NCBI RefSeq assembly: GCF_012767755.2
Contig: NZ_AP023189.1
Location: 6,140,001 to 6,204,000 of the forward strand
Length of the DNA: 64,000 bases
Source: Pseudomonas tohonis
GTDB taxonomy: Bacteria; Pseudomonadota; Gammaproteobacteria; Pseudomonadales; Pseudomonadaceae
Direction: 5' to 3'
Shown: piece by piece, positions 1 to 13,035 of the stretch
Layout: each line of letters opens with the position of its first letter
How positions within the stretch are numbered: the first letter of the stretch is position 1
Program-made: the position numbers and the translations under genes
Notes under the pieces: model-generated
The model's input: the letters and a program-made list of their open reading frames with translations, nothing else
The model's database searches: none
Told to the model about the DNA's origin: nothing

Positions 1-1782
<1,782 letters not shown>

Positions 1783-1802
1783 AGGGAACTCTCACCAGGA
1801 AC

Positions 1803-1820
1803 TGCCTTGGTAAAAAGGCA
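1803..1820. other. Small inverted repeat in the gltB leader
   Basis: TGCCTT (1803-1808) and AAGGCA (1815-1820) form a perfect 6-bp inverted repeat with a 6-nt loop, 20-40 nt upstream of the gltB start codon. It could be a leader hairpin or a protein-binding palindrome. No function can be assigned from sequence; the rest of 1821-1975 shows no clear element. Confidence 0.3.
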
Positions 1821-1975
1821 AAATTGCTTTGTAGTTCAACCACTTACCACACGCGCAGGACTAGGCGCCAGCTTTGCGCAGGCAAAAGGGAGGTCATTGT
1901 ACATATCCACTTGGTCCGTCACAAATCTTCGCGACGATTAAGTGAAAGTTTATGTCGCCAAACCGAAGGATTAGA

Positions 1976-2003
1976 CCGGAAGGTCGTGCTAACGACCCTC
2001 CGG
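1976..2003 (-). terminator. Hairpin after damX, probable terminator of the pil-aro-damX operon
   Basis: CCGGA-A-GGTCGT, loop GCTA, ACGACC-C-TCCGG: an 11-bp stem with one internal mismatch, 33 nt beyond the damX stop. The run after the hairpin on the minus strand is only weakly T-rich, so termination strength is uncertain. It separates damX from gltB. Confidence 0.55.
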
Positions 2004-2035
2004 TCACGGAGGCGGGAGGGAGATGGCGCCCGCTC

Positions 2036-3709
2036 TCAGCGGGCGATTTCCTGCTGGATGCTGGCGAAGCTCTTGGGCCAGGGCTTGCCGGCCTGGACCT
2101 TGGCGGGTAGCCCCTTGATCGCGGCCTGGGCGGCATTGCGGCTGGGGAAATTGCCATAGGTGACGACGTACAGCGGCTTGCCCTGGTGGACTTTCTTGAA
2201 GTAGCGGTACTCGCCGCCGTTCTGCTGGACGAATGCCTTGGCACTGCCTTCGGAGCTGGTTCCGAGAATCTGCACGGCGTAATGACCGCCGGCCTGGGCG
2301 CGATACCAGCCATCACCGGCACCGGCGGACGCAGTGCCGGCAGCGGCCACGGCCGGTGCGGCAGCGGGCTTGGCAGCAGGCTTCTCGGCCGGCTTGGCCG
2401 GAGTCGTGGCCGCAACGGCGGGCTTGGCGGGCGCCGTGGGCACGGCAGCCGGGGCGGACGCGGCGGAAGTCGGCGCAGTGGCGATCGGCTGGATCGGCTT
2501 GACCGCCGGCTGCTGGGTGATCACCGGAGCGGGCGGCACGGCCGGAGCGGTGCCAGCGACAGCGCCCACAGGCGGTGCGACGGTGGTGACGGTCGGCGGA
2601 ATGGCCGCCTGGGAGCCAGGCTGGGCACCACCATCATCGAGATCGTCCTGGCCTGCCGCCTGCGCCAGCGGCTCGCGGATCACCGGCTGGGCTTCGCCCA
2701 CCAGGGGCAGCGGCAGGGGCTGCGAGGAGCCGGCGAACTCTACGGCGGGCGCTTCGGCCGGTGCCTGGGGCTGGCCAGCGGGCGCTTCACCGGCAGGCGT
2801 CGGCTGCTGGCCCATGGGCAGCTGTGCGGTCGTGGGCTGCGTGGAAGCCGGGCTGTCCGAACGGTTCTGCATCAACAGGGCTGCGACGACGCCAATGGCG
2901 ACGACCCCCAGTGCCAGCAGGTGCTTCTTCGGTAGATTCAAGCTGAACCCTCCTTTGCGCGAGGCCCCCCGCTCGGCGAGCATGGCCTCGACCAACAGTT
3001 CACGAGCGGACTGATTGATGCCGCCGGGCCAACCACCGGATTGCAGATGGATGTCCTCGATCTGCTCCTCGGTCAGCAGCTCAATCCCCTGTCCGGCGCC
3101 TTCGAGCCGCTGCGCCAGATATTCGCGGGTTTCGTCCTCGCTGTAGGGCAGAAGTTCAATGGCGTGGAAACGTTCTTCGCCATCGGCGAGCAGTTCCAGG
3201 CGCGGCAGCAGGTTGGAGTCGGCGAAGAGGAAGACATGCGGGCGAGCCTCGCTGTTGCCAGCGGCCAGGGTCAGCAGGTTGTCGAGGCCGGCGTCGTCGA
3301 GGTCTTCGGCATCGTCCACCAGCAGGTAGACCTCCTGGCCGGTCAGCGCGAGCTGGCCGACCTGGGCGAGGACCGAGCGCGCGTCGCCCTGGGCAACGCC
3401 CAGCGCCTGGGCGACCAGGCGCATCAGACCACCCGCCTCGGCCGCGCCGCGCGCGGAAACCACCACGCTTTGCACCGCCTGCTTGTTGGTGCTGGCGACC
3501 AGCGCCTGGCGCAGCAGCGTCTTGCCGCTGCCCTGGGGACCGGTCACCACCAGCAGCAGCTGGCTGTAGCGGGCCAGGTGGTGCAACTGCCCAAGCACCG
3601 GCTTGCGCTGGGCGGGATAGAACTTGAAGCCGGGTACCCGCGCGGCGAAGGGGTCGTGGGTGAACTGGTAGTGGGCCAGGAAGGCCTCGTCGGCGTGCAG
3701 GCTGGTCAT
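2036..3709 (-). CDS. damX: DamX-like cell-division protein: AAA-type ATPase, membrane segment and SPOR domain
   Basis: Probable septal-ring protein whose C-terminal SPOR domain binds denuded septal peptidoglycan. The 557-residue product has a Walker A motif GPQGSGKT (57-64) and Walker B-like LLVDDAED (about 129-136), one transmembrane segment (about 263-281), a long Ala/Pro-rich linker (about 285-470), and a C-terminal SPOR domain (about the last 85 residues, HYAVQILG to the end). The ATG at 3709 was chosen over an upstream TTG at 3730 because MTSLHADEAF matches the family start. It follows aroB by 10 nt in the pil-aro operon. Enterobacterial DamX shares the aroK-aroB-damX position. The name is by context and architecture; the ATPase part could equally earn an ExeA-like label. 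Confidence 0.85.
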   Translation of the reverse strand: MTSLHADEAFLAHYQFTHDPFAARVPGFKFYPAQRKPVLGQLHHLARYSQLLLVVTGPQGSGKTLLRQALVASTNKQAVQSVVVSARGAAEAGGLMRLVAQALGVAQGDARSVLAQVGQLALTGQEVYLLVDDAEDLDDAGLDNLLTLAAGNSEARPHVFLFADSNLLPRLELLADGEERFHAIELLPYSEDETREYLAQRLEGAGQGIELLTEEQIEDIHLQSGGWPGGINQSARELLVEAMLAERGASRKGGFSLNLPKKHLLALGVVAIGVVAALLMQNRSDSPASTQPTTAQLPMGQQPTPAGEAPAGQPQAPAEAPAVEFAGSSQPLPLPLVGEAQPVIREPLAQAAGQDDLDDGGAQPGSQAAIPPTVTTVAPPVGAVAGTAPAVPPAPVITQQPAVKPIQPIATAPTSAASAPAAVPTAPAKPAVAATTPAKPAEKPAAKPAAAPAVAAAGTASAGAGDGWYRAQAGGHYAVQILGTSSEGSAKAFVQQNGGEYRYFKKVHQGKPLYVVTYGNFPSRNAAQAAIKGLPAKVQAGKPWPKSFASIQQEIAR

Positions 3710-3719
3710 GGGACTCTTT

Positions 3720-4823
3720 TTACTCTCCAAGCTGGTCAGCCAGGGCGCGATAGTCCGCGCTCAGGGTGTCGTCCAGAATATTTCGCGGGTAATCCGCAGT
3801 GACAACGGCCTCGCCGATCGCGCGCAACAGCACCAGGCGCAGCTGTCCGTCGAGGACCTTCTTGTCCACTGCCATGTGTTCGAGGAACTGCTCGGGCGTC
3901 ATCTCTTCCGGCGGCACGATGGGCAAGCCGGCATCGCGCAGCAGGCGGATCGAACGATCACGCTCCTCTTCTTTGATCCAGCCCAGGCGCCGGGACATCT
4001 CCAGTGCCATGACGGTGCCGGCGGAAACCGCCTCGCCATGCAACCAGACGCCATAGCCCATGTGGGTCTCGATGGCATGGCCGAAGGTGTGGCCGAGGTT
4101 GAGGGTGGCGCGTACGCCGGACTCGCGCTCGTCGGCCCCGACGACCCGGGCTTTCGCCGCACAGGAGCGCTCGATGGCTTCGGTCAGGGGCTCCTGTTCG
4201 AGGCTGCGCAGGGCGGCCATATGCTCTTCCAGCCAGGGCAGTAAGGGCTCGTCGCAGATCAGGCCGTATTTGATCACTTCGGCGAGGCCGGCGGAGAGCT
4301 CGCGCGGCGCAAGCGTGCGCAGCGTCGCAGTATCGATGATCACGGCCCGGGGCTGGTAGAACGCACCGACCATGTTCTTGCCCAGCGGGTGGTTGATGCC
4401 GGTCTTGCCACCCACGGAGGAGTCCACCTGGGACAGCAGGGTGGTGGGCACCTGGATGAAATCGACACCACGCTGGTAGCAGGCCGCCGCGAAGCCGGCC
4501 ATGTCACCGATCACGCCGCCGCCCAGGGCGATGACGGTGGTGCGGCGATCGTGACGGGCGGTGAGCAGGCCGTCGAAGATCAGTTGCAGGGTTTCCCAGT
4601 TCTTGAAGGCTTCGCCGTCGGGCAGGACGATCGGCTGCACCTTGTAGGCGGAAAGCGTGCGGGTCAGCTGTTCGAGATAGAGAGGGGCGACGGTCTCGTT
4701 GGTGACGATGGCCACCTGCTTGCCGGCGATATGGGGCGCGAAAAGCTCGACCTGCGTCAGCAGGCCAGCGCCGATATGGATGGGATAACTACGCTCGCCA
4801 AGATCGACCTGAAGTGTCCGCAT
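3720..4823 (-). CDS. aroB: 3-dehydroquinate synthase
   Basis: Second step of the shikimate pathway: DAHP to 3-dehydroquinate, using NAD and a divalent metal. The product has 367 residues, normal for the family. Visible motifs are [13 protein letters not shown] (NAD-binding loop), [19 protein letters not shown] (substrate loop) and GHTFGHAIE (metal ligand histidines). The start is the ATG at 4823 ([15 protein letters not shown]). The gene lies between aroK (51 nt upstream) and damX, an order kept across gammaproteobacteria, and is presumably transcribed with pilMNOPQ. Confidence 0.97.
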   Translation of the reverse strand: MRTLQVDLGERSYPIHIGAGLLTQVELFAPHIAGKQVAIVTNETVAPLYLEQLTRTLSAYKVQPIVLPDGEAFKNWETLQLIFDGLLTARHDRRTTVIALGGGVIGDMAGFAAACYQRGVDFIQVPTTLLSQVDSSVGGKTGINHPLGKNMVGAFYQPRAVIIDTATLRTLAPRELSAGLAEVIKYGLICDEPLLPWLEEHMAALRSLEQEPLTEAIERSCAAKARVVGADERESGVRATLNLGHTFGHAIETHMGYGVWLHGEAVSAGTVMALEMSRRLGWIKEEERDRSIRLLRDAGLPIVPPEEMTPEQFLEHMAVDKKVLDGQLRLVLLRAIGEAVVTADYPRNILDDTLSADYRALADQLGE

Positions 4824-4874
4824 GGGGCCCCCACTATGAAAAGGGCACTAGGATAGCGCAGTTCGGCCCCTGCT

Positions 4875-5393
4875 TTAACGGGGTGGCAGCGCCTGCAATC
4901 GTTCGAGGATTTCCTGGACCACCAGACGCGGAGGCCGCTCATCGGTCTCGATGATGATGTCGGCGATCTCCCGGTAAAGCGGGTCGCGGATGGCCATGAG
5001 GTCACGCAGCACACGCCCCGGGTCAGCGGTGCGCAGCAGTGGCCGGTTACGGTCGCGGGAGGTGCGGTCGATCTGCTGCTCAACCGAGGTGTGCAGATAG
5101 ACGACCCGGCCTCCCCCCCTGAGCGCTTCGCGGTTGGCAGGCCGCAAGACAGCTCCGCCCCCCGTCGCAACCACGACGCCATCGGCGAGGCAGAGCTCCT
5201 GAAGCATCGACTGCTCGCGATCACGAAAACCCTGCTCGCCTTCGACATCGAATATCCAAGGGATGTCCGCACCCGTCCGCTGCTCGATTTCCTTGTCGGA
5301 ATCCTTGAAGGGCAGGCGCAGTTCTTTGGCAAGCAAACGCCCGATGGTGCTCTTTCCAGCTCCCATCGGGCCAACGAGGATCAAATTACGCAC
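4875..5393 (-). CDS. aroK: Shikimate kinase
   Basis: Phosphorylates shikimate with ATP to shikimate 3-phosphate. At 172 residues it is a standard single-domain kinase. The P-loop GPMGAGKST lies at residues 8-16; FKDSDKEIE holds the shikimate/Mg-binding Asp, and the lid region contains RNRPLL. Translation starts at a GTG (5393), only 5 nt after the pilQ stop codon, so it is translated from the pilQ message. The next gene is aroB. Confidence 0.97.
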   Translation of the reverse strand: MRNLILVGPMGAGKSTIGRLLAKELRLPFKDSDKEIEQRTGADIPWIFDVEGEQGFRDREQSMLQELCLADGVVVATGGGAVLRPANREALRGGGRVVYLHTSVEQQIDRTSRDRNRPLLRTADPGRVLRDLMAIRDPLYREIADIIIETDERPPRLVVQEILERLQALPPR

Positions 5394-5398
5394 TGATG

Positions 5399-7516
5399 TC
5401 AGCGACTCACCGCAATAGCCTGGTTGTTCATGATACGCGGGGTGAGGAAGACCAGCAGCTCGGATTTCTTGTCCTGGACCACATCACGCTTGAACATGCG
5501 GCCGAGGAACGGCAGGTCGCCGAGGAAGGGAACCTTGTCGGTCGCCTTGGTCTGGGTGTTGGAGAACACACCGCCGATCACGATGGTCTCGCCATCGCTG
5601 ACCAGAACCTTGGCATTGACCTCGTTTTTGTTGATCGGCGGTACGCCGTTCAGCGCGTTGGAGAAGTCCGGGGCATCCTTGGTTACCTTGACTTCCATGA
5701 TGATGCGGTTGTCAGGCGTGATCTGCGGAGTCACTTCAAGGGACAGGGCCGCTTCCTTGAAGGATGTGGTACTGGCACCGCTGGAGCTGGCTTCCTGATA
5801 GGGAATCTCGGCGCCCTTAAGGATCTTCGCGGTTTCCTTGTCCGAAGTTACGACCTTCGGCTGGGATACGATCTCGCCGTTGCCGGTCTTCTCCATGGCG
5901 GAGAGTTCGAGGTCGAGGATGGTGTTGTCGGTTACGAACCCAATGCCAATGGAGGAAGTAGCACCTGTAGCACCCATATCAACAAAGGTACCGAGAGCCG
6001 CGTTGGGGCTGGTGCCACCACCACCGGTACGAGTGCCACCTTCCCCGCCGATGACGAAGTTGTTGTCACCCACACGCGCACCGCGCCAGTTCACACCCAG
6101 CGATTTGTCGTAGTCGACGTTCGCCTCGACGATACGAGCCTCGATCATCACCTGACGGACCGGGATATCGAGCTGGGCCACGATGCGGCGCAGTTCGTCC
6201 AGCTTGTCCTGGGTCTGGTAGGCGATGATGCTGTTGGTGCGGTCATCCACAGTGATCGAACCACGCTCATCCGACGACTCGTTGCCACTGGTCACGGACT
6301 GGAACAGCTTGGCGATATCGGCAGCCTTGGCGTAGTTCACCTGGATCAGCTCACGACGCAGCGGAGCCAACTCGGCGATCTGCTTCTGGGACTCCAGCTC
6401 TTGACGCTCACGAGCAGCAATTTCGTCTGCCGGTGCAACCAGCAGCACGTTGCCAACCTTGCGCTTGTCGAGCCCCTTGGTTTTCAGCACCAGGTCCAAC
6501 GCCTGGTCCCAGGGCACGTTCTGCAGGCGCAGGGTGATGTTGCCCTGCACGGTGTCCGAGGCCACCAGGTTGAGGTCGGTGAAGTCAGCAATCAGCTGAA
6601 GCACCGAACGCACATCGATGTCCTGGAAGTTCAAAGAGAGCTTTTCACCCGAGTAGGCAAAACGCTCGGACTTGCGCTTCTCGACATCTTCTTGCGTCAG
6701 CGGCTTGATGCTGACAGTCAACTTGTTATCGGTTTGATAGGCCAGGTAATCGTAGAAGCCGGTCGGCTCGATGGTGATGCTGGCGTTACCTGAAGAGCCC
6801 GCTGCGCTGACGAACTGAACCGGCGTAGCGAAATCCTTCACATCCAGGCGTACGCGCAACGACTCGGGCAATTGGGTCTTGGCGAAATCAAGGCGAATCT
6901 TGCCACCCTGTTCCTGAATATCCGGGCTTACAGTGGGATCGGAAAGCGTGATTACAACATTGCCTTCACCCTGGTCACCGCGCTGAAAATCAATGTTGCT
7001 GATGGCCTTGCCTGCCGCAGCAAAAGTCTTGACGGGGGCTGCGGGGGCTGCCGGAGCGGCAACAGGAGAAGTACGGGTCGCTTGCTGCGTGGCACCGCCC
7101 GCCTCACCCACCACGACATAGAGATTGTTACCCTCGACACGCGTGCTGTAGGGCACGAGTGTCGCCAGGTTGATAATCATCCGGGTGCGATCCTTGGCCT
7201 CGACTATGGTGACGCTCCGCGCGTTGCCCACACCCAGCTCACGATTCTTGCTGCCCAGCTTGTTGGTTACCCCGGGCAGGTCCAAGGCAATACGCGCAGG
7301 CTGCTCGATGGTATAGCCCCGAGGCGCGACAACCGGCTCGTCGAAGGCAAGTTTCAGTTCAACCTTACCGCCAGGCAAGGCTGCCACATCGAGACCCTGC
7401 AGGTCGGCAGCCAGCAATACTGGCGACAACATGGCGGCCAATAGGGTAAGGCCGAAGCGCGAAAGCGAGCTGTTCATCATCTGGTTCCGTTGTGCAGACC
7501 GGTGTTTGTTTTTCAT
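5399..7516 (-). CDS. pilQ: Type IV pilus outer-membrane secretin PilQ
   Basis: Forms the outer-membrane channel through which the type IV pilus passes. The product is up to 705 residues: a signal peptide (hydrophobic core [17 protein letters not shown]), two AMIN-type peptidoglycan-binding regions (about 40-270), a secretin N domain, and the C-terminal secretin beta-barrel with [11 protein letters not shown] and [10 protein letters not shown] near the end. Start choice is open. The ATG at 7516 has a good GGGG Shine-Dalgarno 14 nt after pilP. The tandem ATGs at 7480 and 7477 ([10 protein letters not shown]) give a more normal signal peptide and match the usual Pseudomonas start. It is the last pil gene of the operon; aroK follows after 5 nt. 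Confidence 0.95.
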   Translation of the reverse strand: MKNKHRSAQRNQMMNSSLSRFGLTLLAAMLSPVLLAADLQGLDVAALPGGKVELKLAFDEPVVAPRGYTIEQPARIALDLPGVTNKLGSKNRELGVGNARSVTIVEAKDRTRMIINLATLVPYSTRVEGNNLYVVVGEAGGATQQATRTSPVAAPAAPAAPVKTFAAAGKAISNIDFQRGDQGEGNVVITLSDPTVSPDIQEQGGKIRLDFAKTQLPESLRVRLDVKDFATPVQFVSAAGSSGNASITIEPTGFYDYLAYQTDNKLTVSIKPLTQEDVEKRKSERFAYSGEKLSLNFQDIDVRSVLQLIADFTDLNLVASDTVQGNITLRLQNVPWDQALDLVLKTKGLDKRKVGNVLLVAPADEIAARERQELESQKQIAELAPLRRELIQVNYAKAADIAKLFQSVTSGNESSDERGSITVDDRTNSIIAYQTQDKLDELRRIVAQLDIPVRQVMIEARIVEANVDYDKSLGVNWRGARVGDNNFVIGGEGGTRTGGGGTSPNAALGTFVDMGATGATSSIGIGFVTDNTILDLELSAMEKTGNGEIVSQPKVVTSDKETAKILKGAEIPYQEASSSGASTTSFKEAALSLEVTPQITPDNRIIMEVKVTKDAPDFSNALNGVPPINKNEVNAKVLVSDGETIVIGGVFSNTQTKATDKVPFLGDLPFLGRMFKRDVVQDKKSELLVFLTPRIMNNQAIAVSR

Positions 7517-7530
7517 AAGTCACCCCGCCC

Positions 7531-8064
7531 TTAAGAGCGCTCCTTGAGCGTGAGACTGCGCGGGCGCTCGAGCCAGCCACCCTCGCCATCCGGGACTATC
7601 TCTACGACGTCGATCTTGGATTCGTTTATCGCGACGACCTTGCCGTCATTGCGCCCAAGGAAGTCACCCACCCTGATTCGATGCACCCCTCCAGCGCCTC
7701 GAACCAGAGCGAACATGCCTCCCTCATTGGAAAGCGTGCCAACCATCTCGAAGGACTCGATGTTGAACCCTTCAAGGAATTGTTTTACCCGCGTCTCATC
7801 CGGGTGCACGTCCTTGCTGCCCTTGATTTTGTTCGCCAGGTCGATCTTCACCGGCGGCTGGAACGGGCTGCGCAAGGCGGCTGCGCTGTATGTAAAGGCC
7901 TCATAGGGCTGGAACTTCGGGAGCGGTTCGATCGTGCCTTTCGGGCGGGCACGAACTTCATCCATGTAAGCCTGGAGATCGGCGAAATCACCGCCACCTC
8001 CGCATCCGGACAGGCTAGCCAGCAGAAGACCACTGAGAATCAGACGGGAGCTGGTACGAATCAT
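7531..8064 (-). CDS. pilP: Type IV pilus inner-membrane-anchored lipoprotein PilP
   Basis: Lipoprotein that links the PilN/PilO inner-membrane complex to the PilQ secretin. The 177-residue product has a lipobox LSGC at about 18-21 followed by GGGGDF, a flexible Pro-rich stretch with the PFQPP motif, and a C-terminal beta-rich HR domain (EMVGTL to IRVGDFLG). The ATG at 8064 overlaps the pilO stop by 4 nt (ATGA), implying coupled translation. Confidence 0.96.
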   Translation of the reverse strand: MIRTSSRLILSGLLLASLSGCGGGGDFADLQAYMDEVRARPKGTIEPLPKFQPYEAFTYSAAALRSPFQPPVKIDLANKIKGSKDVHPDETRVKQFLEGFNIESFEMVGTLSNEGGMFALVRGAGGVHRIRVGDFLGRNDGKVVAINESKIDVVEIVPDGEGGWLERPRSLTLKERS

Positions 8065-8684
8065 TTCTGCAGCCCCTTGTCGTTGTAGCGATAGGTCTTC
8101 GCCAGGATACTCATGCGCAACTGCGTGGTGCTTCCAGCATTGGCAGGAGCAATGGTGAAATCATGCAGCGTCACGATGCGGGGAAGGCTTGCAACTCCGC
8201 TCACAAAGGTGGCCAGGTCGTGGTACGTCCCCACCACCGATATCTGGATCGGCAGCTCGATATAGAACTGCTGGGCGACTTCCGGAAGGAGCTTGATCTC
8301 CTCGAACTCCAACCCGCTTCCAAGACCAGTGCGGGTGATGTCCTCCAGCAAGCCGGGGACTTCGGTATCACTGGGCAGCTGCCGAAGAAGGGCACCAAAG
8401 GAAGTTTCCATTTCCTTCATTTGATCTTTATAGGCTTCTAGGTTGGCCGCCTGGAAAGCCTTGGTGGTGAACTGCTGCTTGAGCGTTTCTTCTTCGGCGC
8501 GCTGCTGATCGAGCTGAAGTTCCAGATCCTTGAGATGGAAGTTGTAACCCAGCGCAAGGACAGCTGCGATCAGCAAGACGCAAGCGATTACCTTTACCGC
8601 CGCCGGCCAGGAACCAACGTTGTTGAAGTCGAGGTCGTTCAGATCGACCTTGCGTAGACTTTCGAGCGAATCAGCCAAGCTCAT
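8061..8684 (-). CDS. pilO: Type IV pilus assembly protein PilO
   Basis: Bitopic inner-membrane protein that heterodimerises with PilN in the pilus alignment complex. The 207-residue product has a short cytoplasmic start (MSLADSLESLRKVDLNDLDF), one transmembrane helix (about 30-50), a periplasmic coiled coil rich in Gln/Glu/Lys (about 52-95) and a ferredoxin-like C-terminal domain. The ATG at 8684 overlaps pilN by 4 nt. The frame stays open upstream to 8810, but that extension lies inside pilN and is not a start. Confidence 0.95.
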   Translation of the reverse strand: MSLADSLESLRKVDLNDLDFNNVGSWPAAVKVIACVLLIAAVLALGYNFHLKDLELQLDQQRAEEETLKQQFTTKAFQAANLEAYKDQMKEMETSFGALLRQLPSDTEVPGLLEDITRTGLGSGLEFEEIKLLPEVAQQFYIELPIQISVVGTYHDLATFVSGVASLPRIVTLHDFTIAPANAGSTTQLRMSILAKTYRYNDKGLQK

Positions 8685-9252
8685 TTCTTGGCTCCTTCTG
8701 CGTCGGCAGCAGGCTGGGTCTGCTGCACGGTCAACTGGAAGACATTTGCCTGGTCGACCGCGCCAGCGGTAATCGCCCGGACCTCGGTAAGGTTCGGAGC
8801 GGTCAACCATTCGGAGGCATCGAGATTACGCATCAGGTTGGAAACCCTGTTGTTGGACTCGGCAGCGCCAACGATGGCGATGCTTTGCCCTTTCATCGCT
8901 ACGTTCGTGAAGAAGACCCCATCCGGCAACGTGCGCACCAACTGGTCGAAAACGCGACCAATGATGGGGCGGTTGCCCTGCAGGTCCTGAATGATCTTCA
9001 TCCGCTCGAGCAGTTGCTGGCGGCGCGTCTTGAGCTCGCTGATCTCTTTGATCCGAGTGTCCAGCACCGCGATTTCCTTGCGCACGAACTCGTTACGCGC
9101 CTGCTGGTTCTCGATCTCGCCGTTCAGGTACTGATCGCCGAGGAAAACCAGGCCGGCCGAGATCACCAGCACACCCGCAAGGGCCACGAGGAATCGCTGT
9201 TTGCGTTCCTCGCGCAGCTGCTCCCGCCAGGGGAGTAGGTTGATGCGTGCCA

Positions 9253-9253
<1 letters not shown>
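8681..9253 (-). CDS. pilN: Type IV pilus assembly protein PilN
   Basis: Inner-membrane partner of PilO. Its cytoplasmic N-terminal motif INLLPWR (residues 4-10) binds PilM. The 190-residue product then has a transmembrane segment (about 22-40), a periplasmic coiled coil (about 45-90) and a PilN-type fold. The ATG at 9253 shares one base with the pilM stop codon (TGATG) and its own stop overlaps pilO by 4 nt. Confidence 0.96.
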
Positions 9254-10498
<1,245 letters not shown>

Positions 10499-12922
10499 TT
10501 GATACGCCTGCTGAAGTTTTTCTGGTGGTCCTGCGTCGCCGTTTTTTGTGGGCTGTTGCTCAGTTTCAGCGGCGCTTACCTCTACCTTAGCCCGACTCTT
10601 CCTTCTGTCGATTCCCTGCGCAGCATCCAGCTGCAGATCCCGCTGCGCGTGTACAGCAGCGACGGCAAGCTCATCGCCGAGTTCGGCGAAATGCGCCGTG
10701 CGCCCATCCGTTTCGCGGACATACCACCGGAATTCATCCAGGCATTATTGGCTGCGGAGGATGACAACTTCGCCAACCATTATGGCGTCGACCTCACCAG
10801 CCTGGTGCGCGCTGCCACGCAATTATTGAAGAGCGGTCATATTCAGAGCGGCGGCAGCACCATCACCATGCAGGTGGCGAAGAACTACTTCCTCACCAGC
10901 GAGAGAAGTTTCTCCAGAAAGATCAATGAAATACTTCTCGCCCTGCAGATCGAGCGAGAGCTCAGCAAGGATGAAATCCTCGAGCTCTACGTGAACAAGA
11001 TCTACCTGGGCAACCGTGCCTACGGCATCGAAGCCGCCGCCCAGGTCTACTATGGAAAGTCCATCCGCGACGTCAGCCTGGCGCAGATGGCGATGATCGC
11101 CGGCCTGCCCAAGGCACCTTCGCGCTTCAACCCCCTGGTCAACCCGACCCGCAGCAAGGAGCGTCGCGACTGGATCCTCGGCCGCATGTACAAGCTCGGC
11201 CGCATCGACCAGGCCCGCTACGACCAGGCGATAGCCGAGCCGATCGACGCCAGCTACCACGTGCCGACGCCGGAAGTGAACGCCCCCTACGTCGCCGAGA
11301 TGGCCCGCGCCGAAATGGTCGGCCGCTATGGCAGCGATGCCTACACCGAAGGCTTCCGCGTCACCACCACGGTACCGAGCGACCTGCAGGAAGCAGCCAA
11401 CAATGCACTGCGCAGCGGCCTGATCGAATACGACCAGCGCCACGGCTACCGAGGCCCGGAATCGCGCTTCCCCGGCATGACCCGCGAGAGCTGGGCCCAG
11501 GAGCTGGCCAAGCAGAAGTTCATCGGAGGCCTGGAGCCTGCGATCGTCACTCAGGTAGAAAAGAGCGGCATCCTCGTGCTCACCCGTAGCGGCAAGGAGG
11601 AAGCCGTGGGCTGGGACAGCATGAAATGGGCCCGCCCCTTCCTCAACACCAACAGCCTCGGTCCGCGCCCCCAGCAGCCCGCCGATGTCGCACAGGTCGG
11701 CGACCTGATCCGCGTCCAGCGCCAGGCGGACGGCACGCTGCTGTTCGTCCAGCAACCGGCGGCGCAAAGCGCCCTGGTATCACTGGACCCGCAGAACGGC
11801 GCAATCCGCTCCCTGGTCGGCGGCTTCTCGTTCGAGCAGAGCAACTACAACCGCGCCGTCCAGGCCAAGCGCCAGCCGGGTTCCAGCTTCAAGCCGTTCC
11901 TCTACAGCGCAGCACTGGATAACGGCTTCACCGCCGCCAGCCTGGTGAACGACGCCCCGATCGTCTTCGTCGACGAATACCTGGACAAGGTCTGGCGCCC
12001 GAAGAACGACAACAACACCTTCCTCGGCCCGATCCGCCTGCGCGAAGCGCTGTACAAGTCGCGCAACTTGGTATCGATCCGCCTGCTCCAGGCGGTGGGC
12101 ATCGAGTACGCGCTGAACTACATGAGCCGCTTCGGCTTCAACAAGCAGGAGTTGCCGCGCAACCTGTCCCTGGCCCTGGGCACCGCGACCCTGACGCCGA
12201 TGGAGATCGCCAGCGGCTGGAGCACCTTCGCCAACGGTGGATACAAGATCCAGCCCTACCTGATCGAACGCATCGAGAGCCGCGACGGCAAGGTCATCTT
12301 CACCGCCAACCCGCCGACCGTGCCGAAGAACGACGCCCCTGACACGCAGGTCGCCCAGGCCGTCGCCGCGCCGGATACCCGCCTTCCCGGCGCCGAGCAG
12401 CAGGAACCCGCAGTCGCCGAGCGCATCGTCGATGCACGTACCACCTACATCCTCACCAGCATGCTGCAGGATGTGATCAAGCGCGGAACCGGCCGGCGCG
12501 CCCTGGCCATGGGGCGCGGCGACATAGCCGGCAAGACCGGCACCACCAACGAATCCAAGGACAGCTGGTTCTCCGGTTACAACGCGGACTATGTGACCAC
12601 CGTCTGGGTCGGCTTCGACCAGCCGGAAAGCCTGGGCCGCCACGAATACGGCGGCACCGTGGCCCTACCCATCTGGATGACCTACATGAGCGCTGCCCTG
12701 AAGGACAAGCCGGAGCACGTGCTGCACGAGCCCGAAGGCCTGCTCACCCTGCGCATCGACCCGCTCAGCGGGCGCGCTGCGGCCCCGGGGACGCCCAACG
12801 CCTTCTTCGAACTGTTCAAGAGCGAAGATTCGCCGCCGCCCATGAGCGAATTCGATCCGGGCATGAGTGCACCGGGCAGCCCGTTGCCCGCCGACGAGGC
12901 TGCCCCCATCGATCTGTTCTGA
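10499..12922 (+). CDS. ponA: Penicillin-binding protein 1A, bifunctional class A PBP
   Basis: Polymerises lipid II (GT51 glycosyltransferase) and cross-links peptidoglycan (transpeptidase). The 807-residue product has an N-terminal membrane anchor (about 8-30), the GT51 domain with AAEDDNF (catalytic Glu87) and GGSTITMQVAKN, an intervening ODD/OB-like insert (about 300-420), and the transpeptidase with SSFK (Ser462 nucleophile), SRN, and KTGT followed by TNESKDSWF. The start is a TTG (10499) with a weak upstream GGAA. No later start preserves the membrane anchor well. It has its own terminator directly downstream. Confidence 0.96.
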   Translation: MIRLLKFFWWSCVAVFCGLLLSFSGAYLYLSPTLPSVDSLRSIQLQIPLRVYSSDGKLIAEFGEMRRAPIRFADIPPEFIQALLAAEDDNFANHYGVDLTSLVRAATQLLKSGHIQSGGSTITMQVAKNYFLTSERSFSRKINEILLALQIERELSKDEILELYVNKIYLGNRAYGIEAAAQVYYGKSIRDVSLAQMAMIAGLPKAPSRFNPLVNPTRSKERRDWILGRMYKLGRIDQARYDQAIAEPIDASYHVPTPEVNAPYVAEMARAEMVGRYGSDAYTEGFRVTTTVPSDLQEAANNALRSGLIEYDQRHGYRGPESRFPGMTRESWAQELAKQKFIGGLEPAIVTQVEKSGILVLTRSGKEEAVGWDSMKWARPFLNTNSLGPRPQQPADVAQVGDLIRVQRQADGTLLFVQQPAAQSALVSLDPQNGAIRSLVGGFSFEQSNYNRAVQAKRQPGSSFKPFLYSAALDNGFTAASLVNDAPIVFVDEYLDKVWRPKNDNNTFLGPIRLREALYKSRNLVSIRLLQAVGIEYALNYMSRFGFNKQELPRNLSLALGTATLTPMEIASGWSTFANGGYKIQPYLIERIESRDGKVIFTANPPTVPKNDAPDTQVAQAVAAPDTRLPGAEQQEPAVAERIVDARTTYILTSMLQDVIKRGTGRRALAMGRGDIAGKTGTTNESKDSWFSGYNADYVTTVWVGFDQPESLGRHEYGGTVALPIWMTYMSAALKDKPEHVLHEPEGLLTLRIDPLSGRAAAPGTPNAFFELFKSEDSPPPMSEFDPGMSAPGSPLPADEAAPIDLF

Positions 12923-12941
12923 TCGCCTCGACGACAACAAG

Positions 12942-12967
12942 AAGCCCGCCTCGACAGCGGGCTTTTT
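12942..12967 (+). terminator. Rho-independent terminator of ponA
   Basis: AAGCCCGC (12942-12949), 7-nt loop, GCGGGCTT (12957-12964) followed by TTTGTT; an 8-bp perfect stem with a T tract, 20 nt after the ponA stop. Confidence 0.9.
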
Positions 12968-12991
12968 GTTGCCCGAAGGAAATCGCGCCCA

Positions 12992-13017
12992 ATAAAAAAC
13001 CCGCCGTGAGGCGGGTT
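12992..13017 (-). terminator. Rho-independent terminator of the malic enzyme gene
   Basis: Read on the minus strand: AACCCGCC, loop TCAC, GGCGGGTT then TTTTATT. An 8-bp perfect stem with a T tract, 18 nt past the maeB stop. It is placed back to back with the ponA terminator between two convergent genes. Confidence 0.9.
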
Positions 13018-13035
13018 CTTCATCGACCAGGCCGA

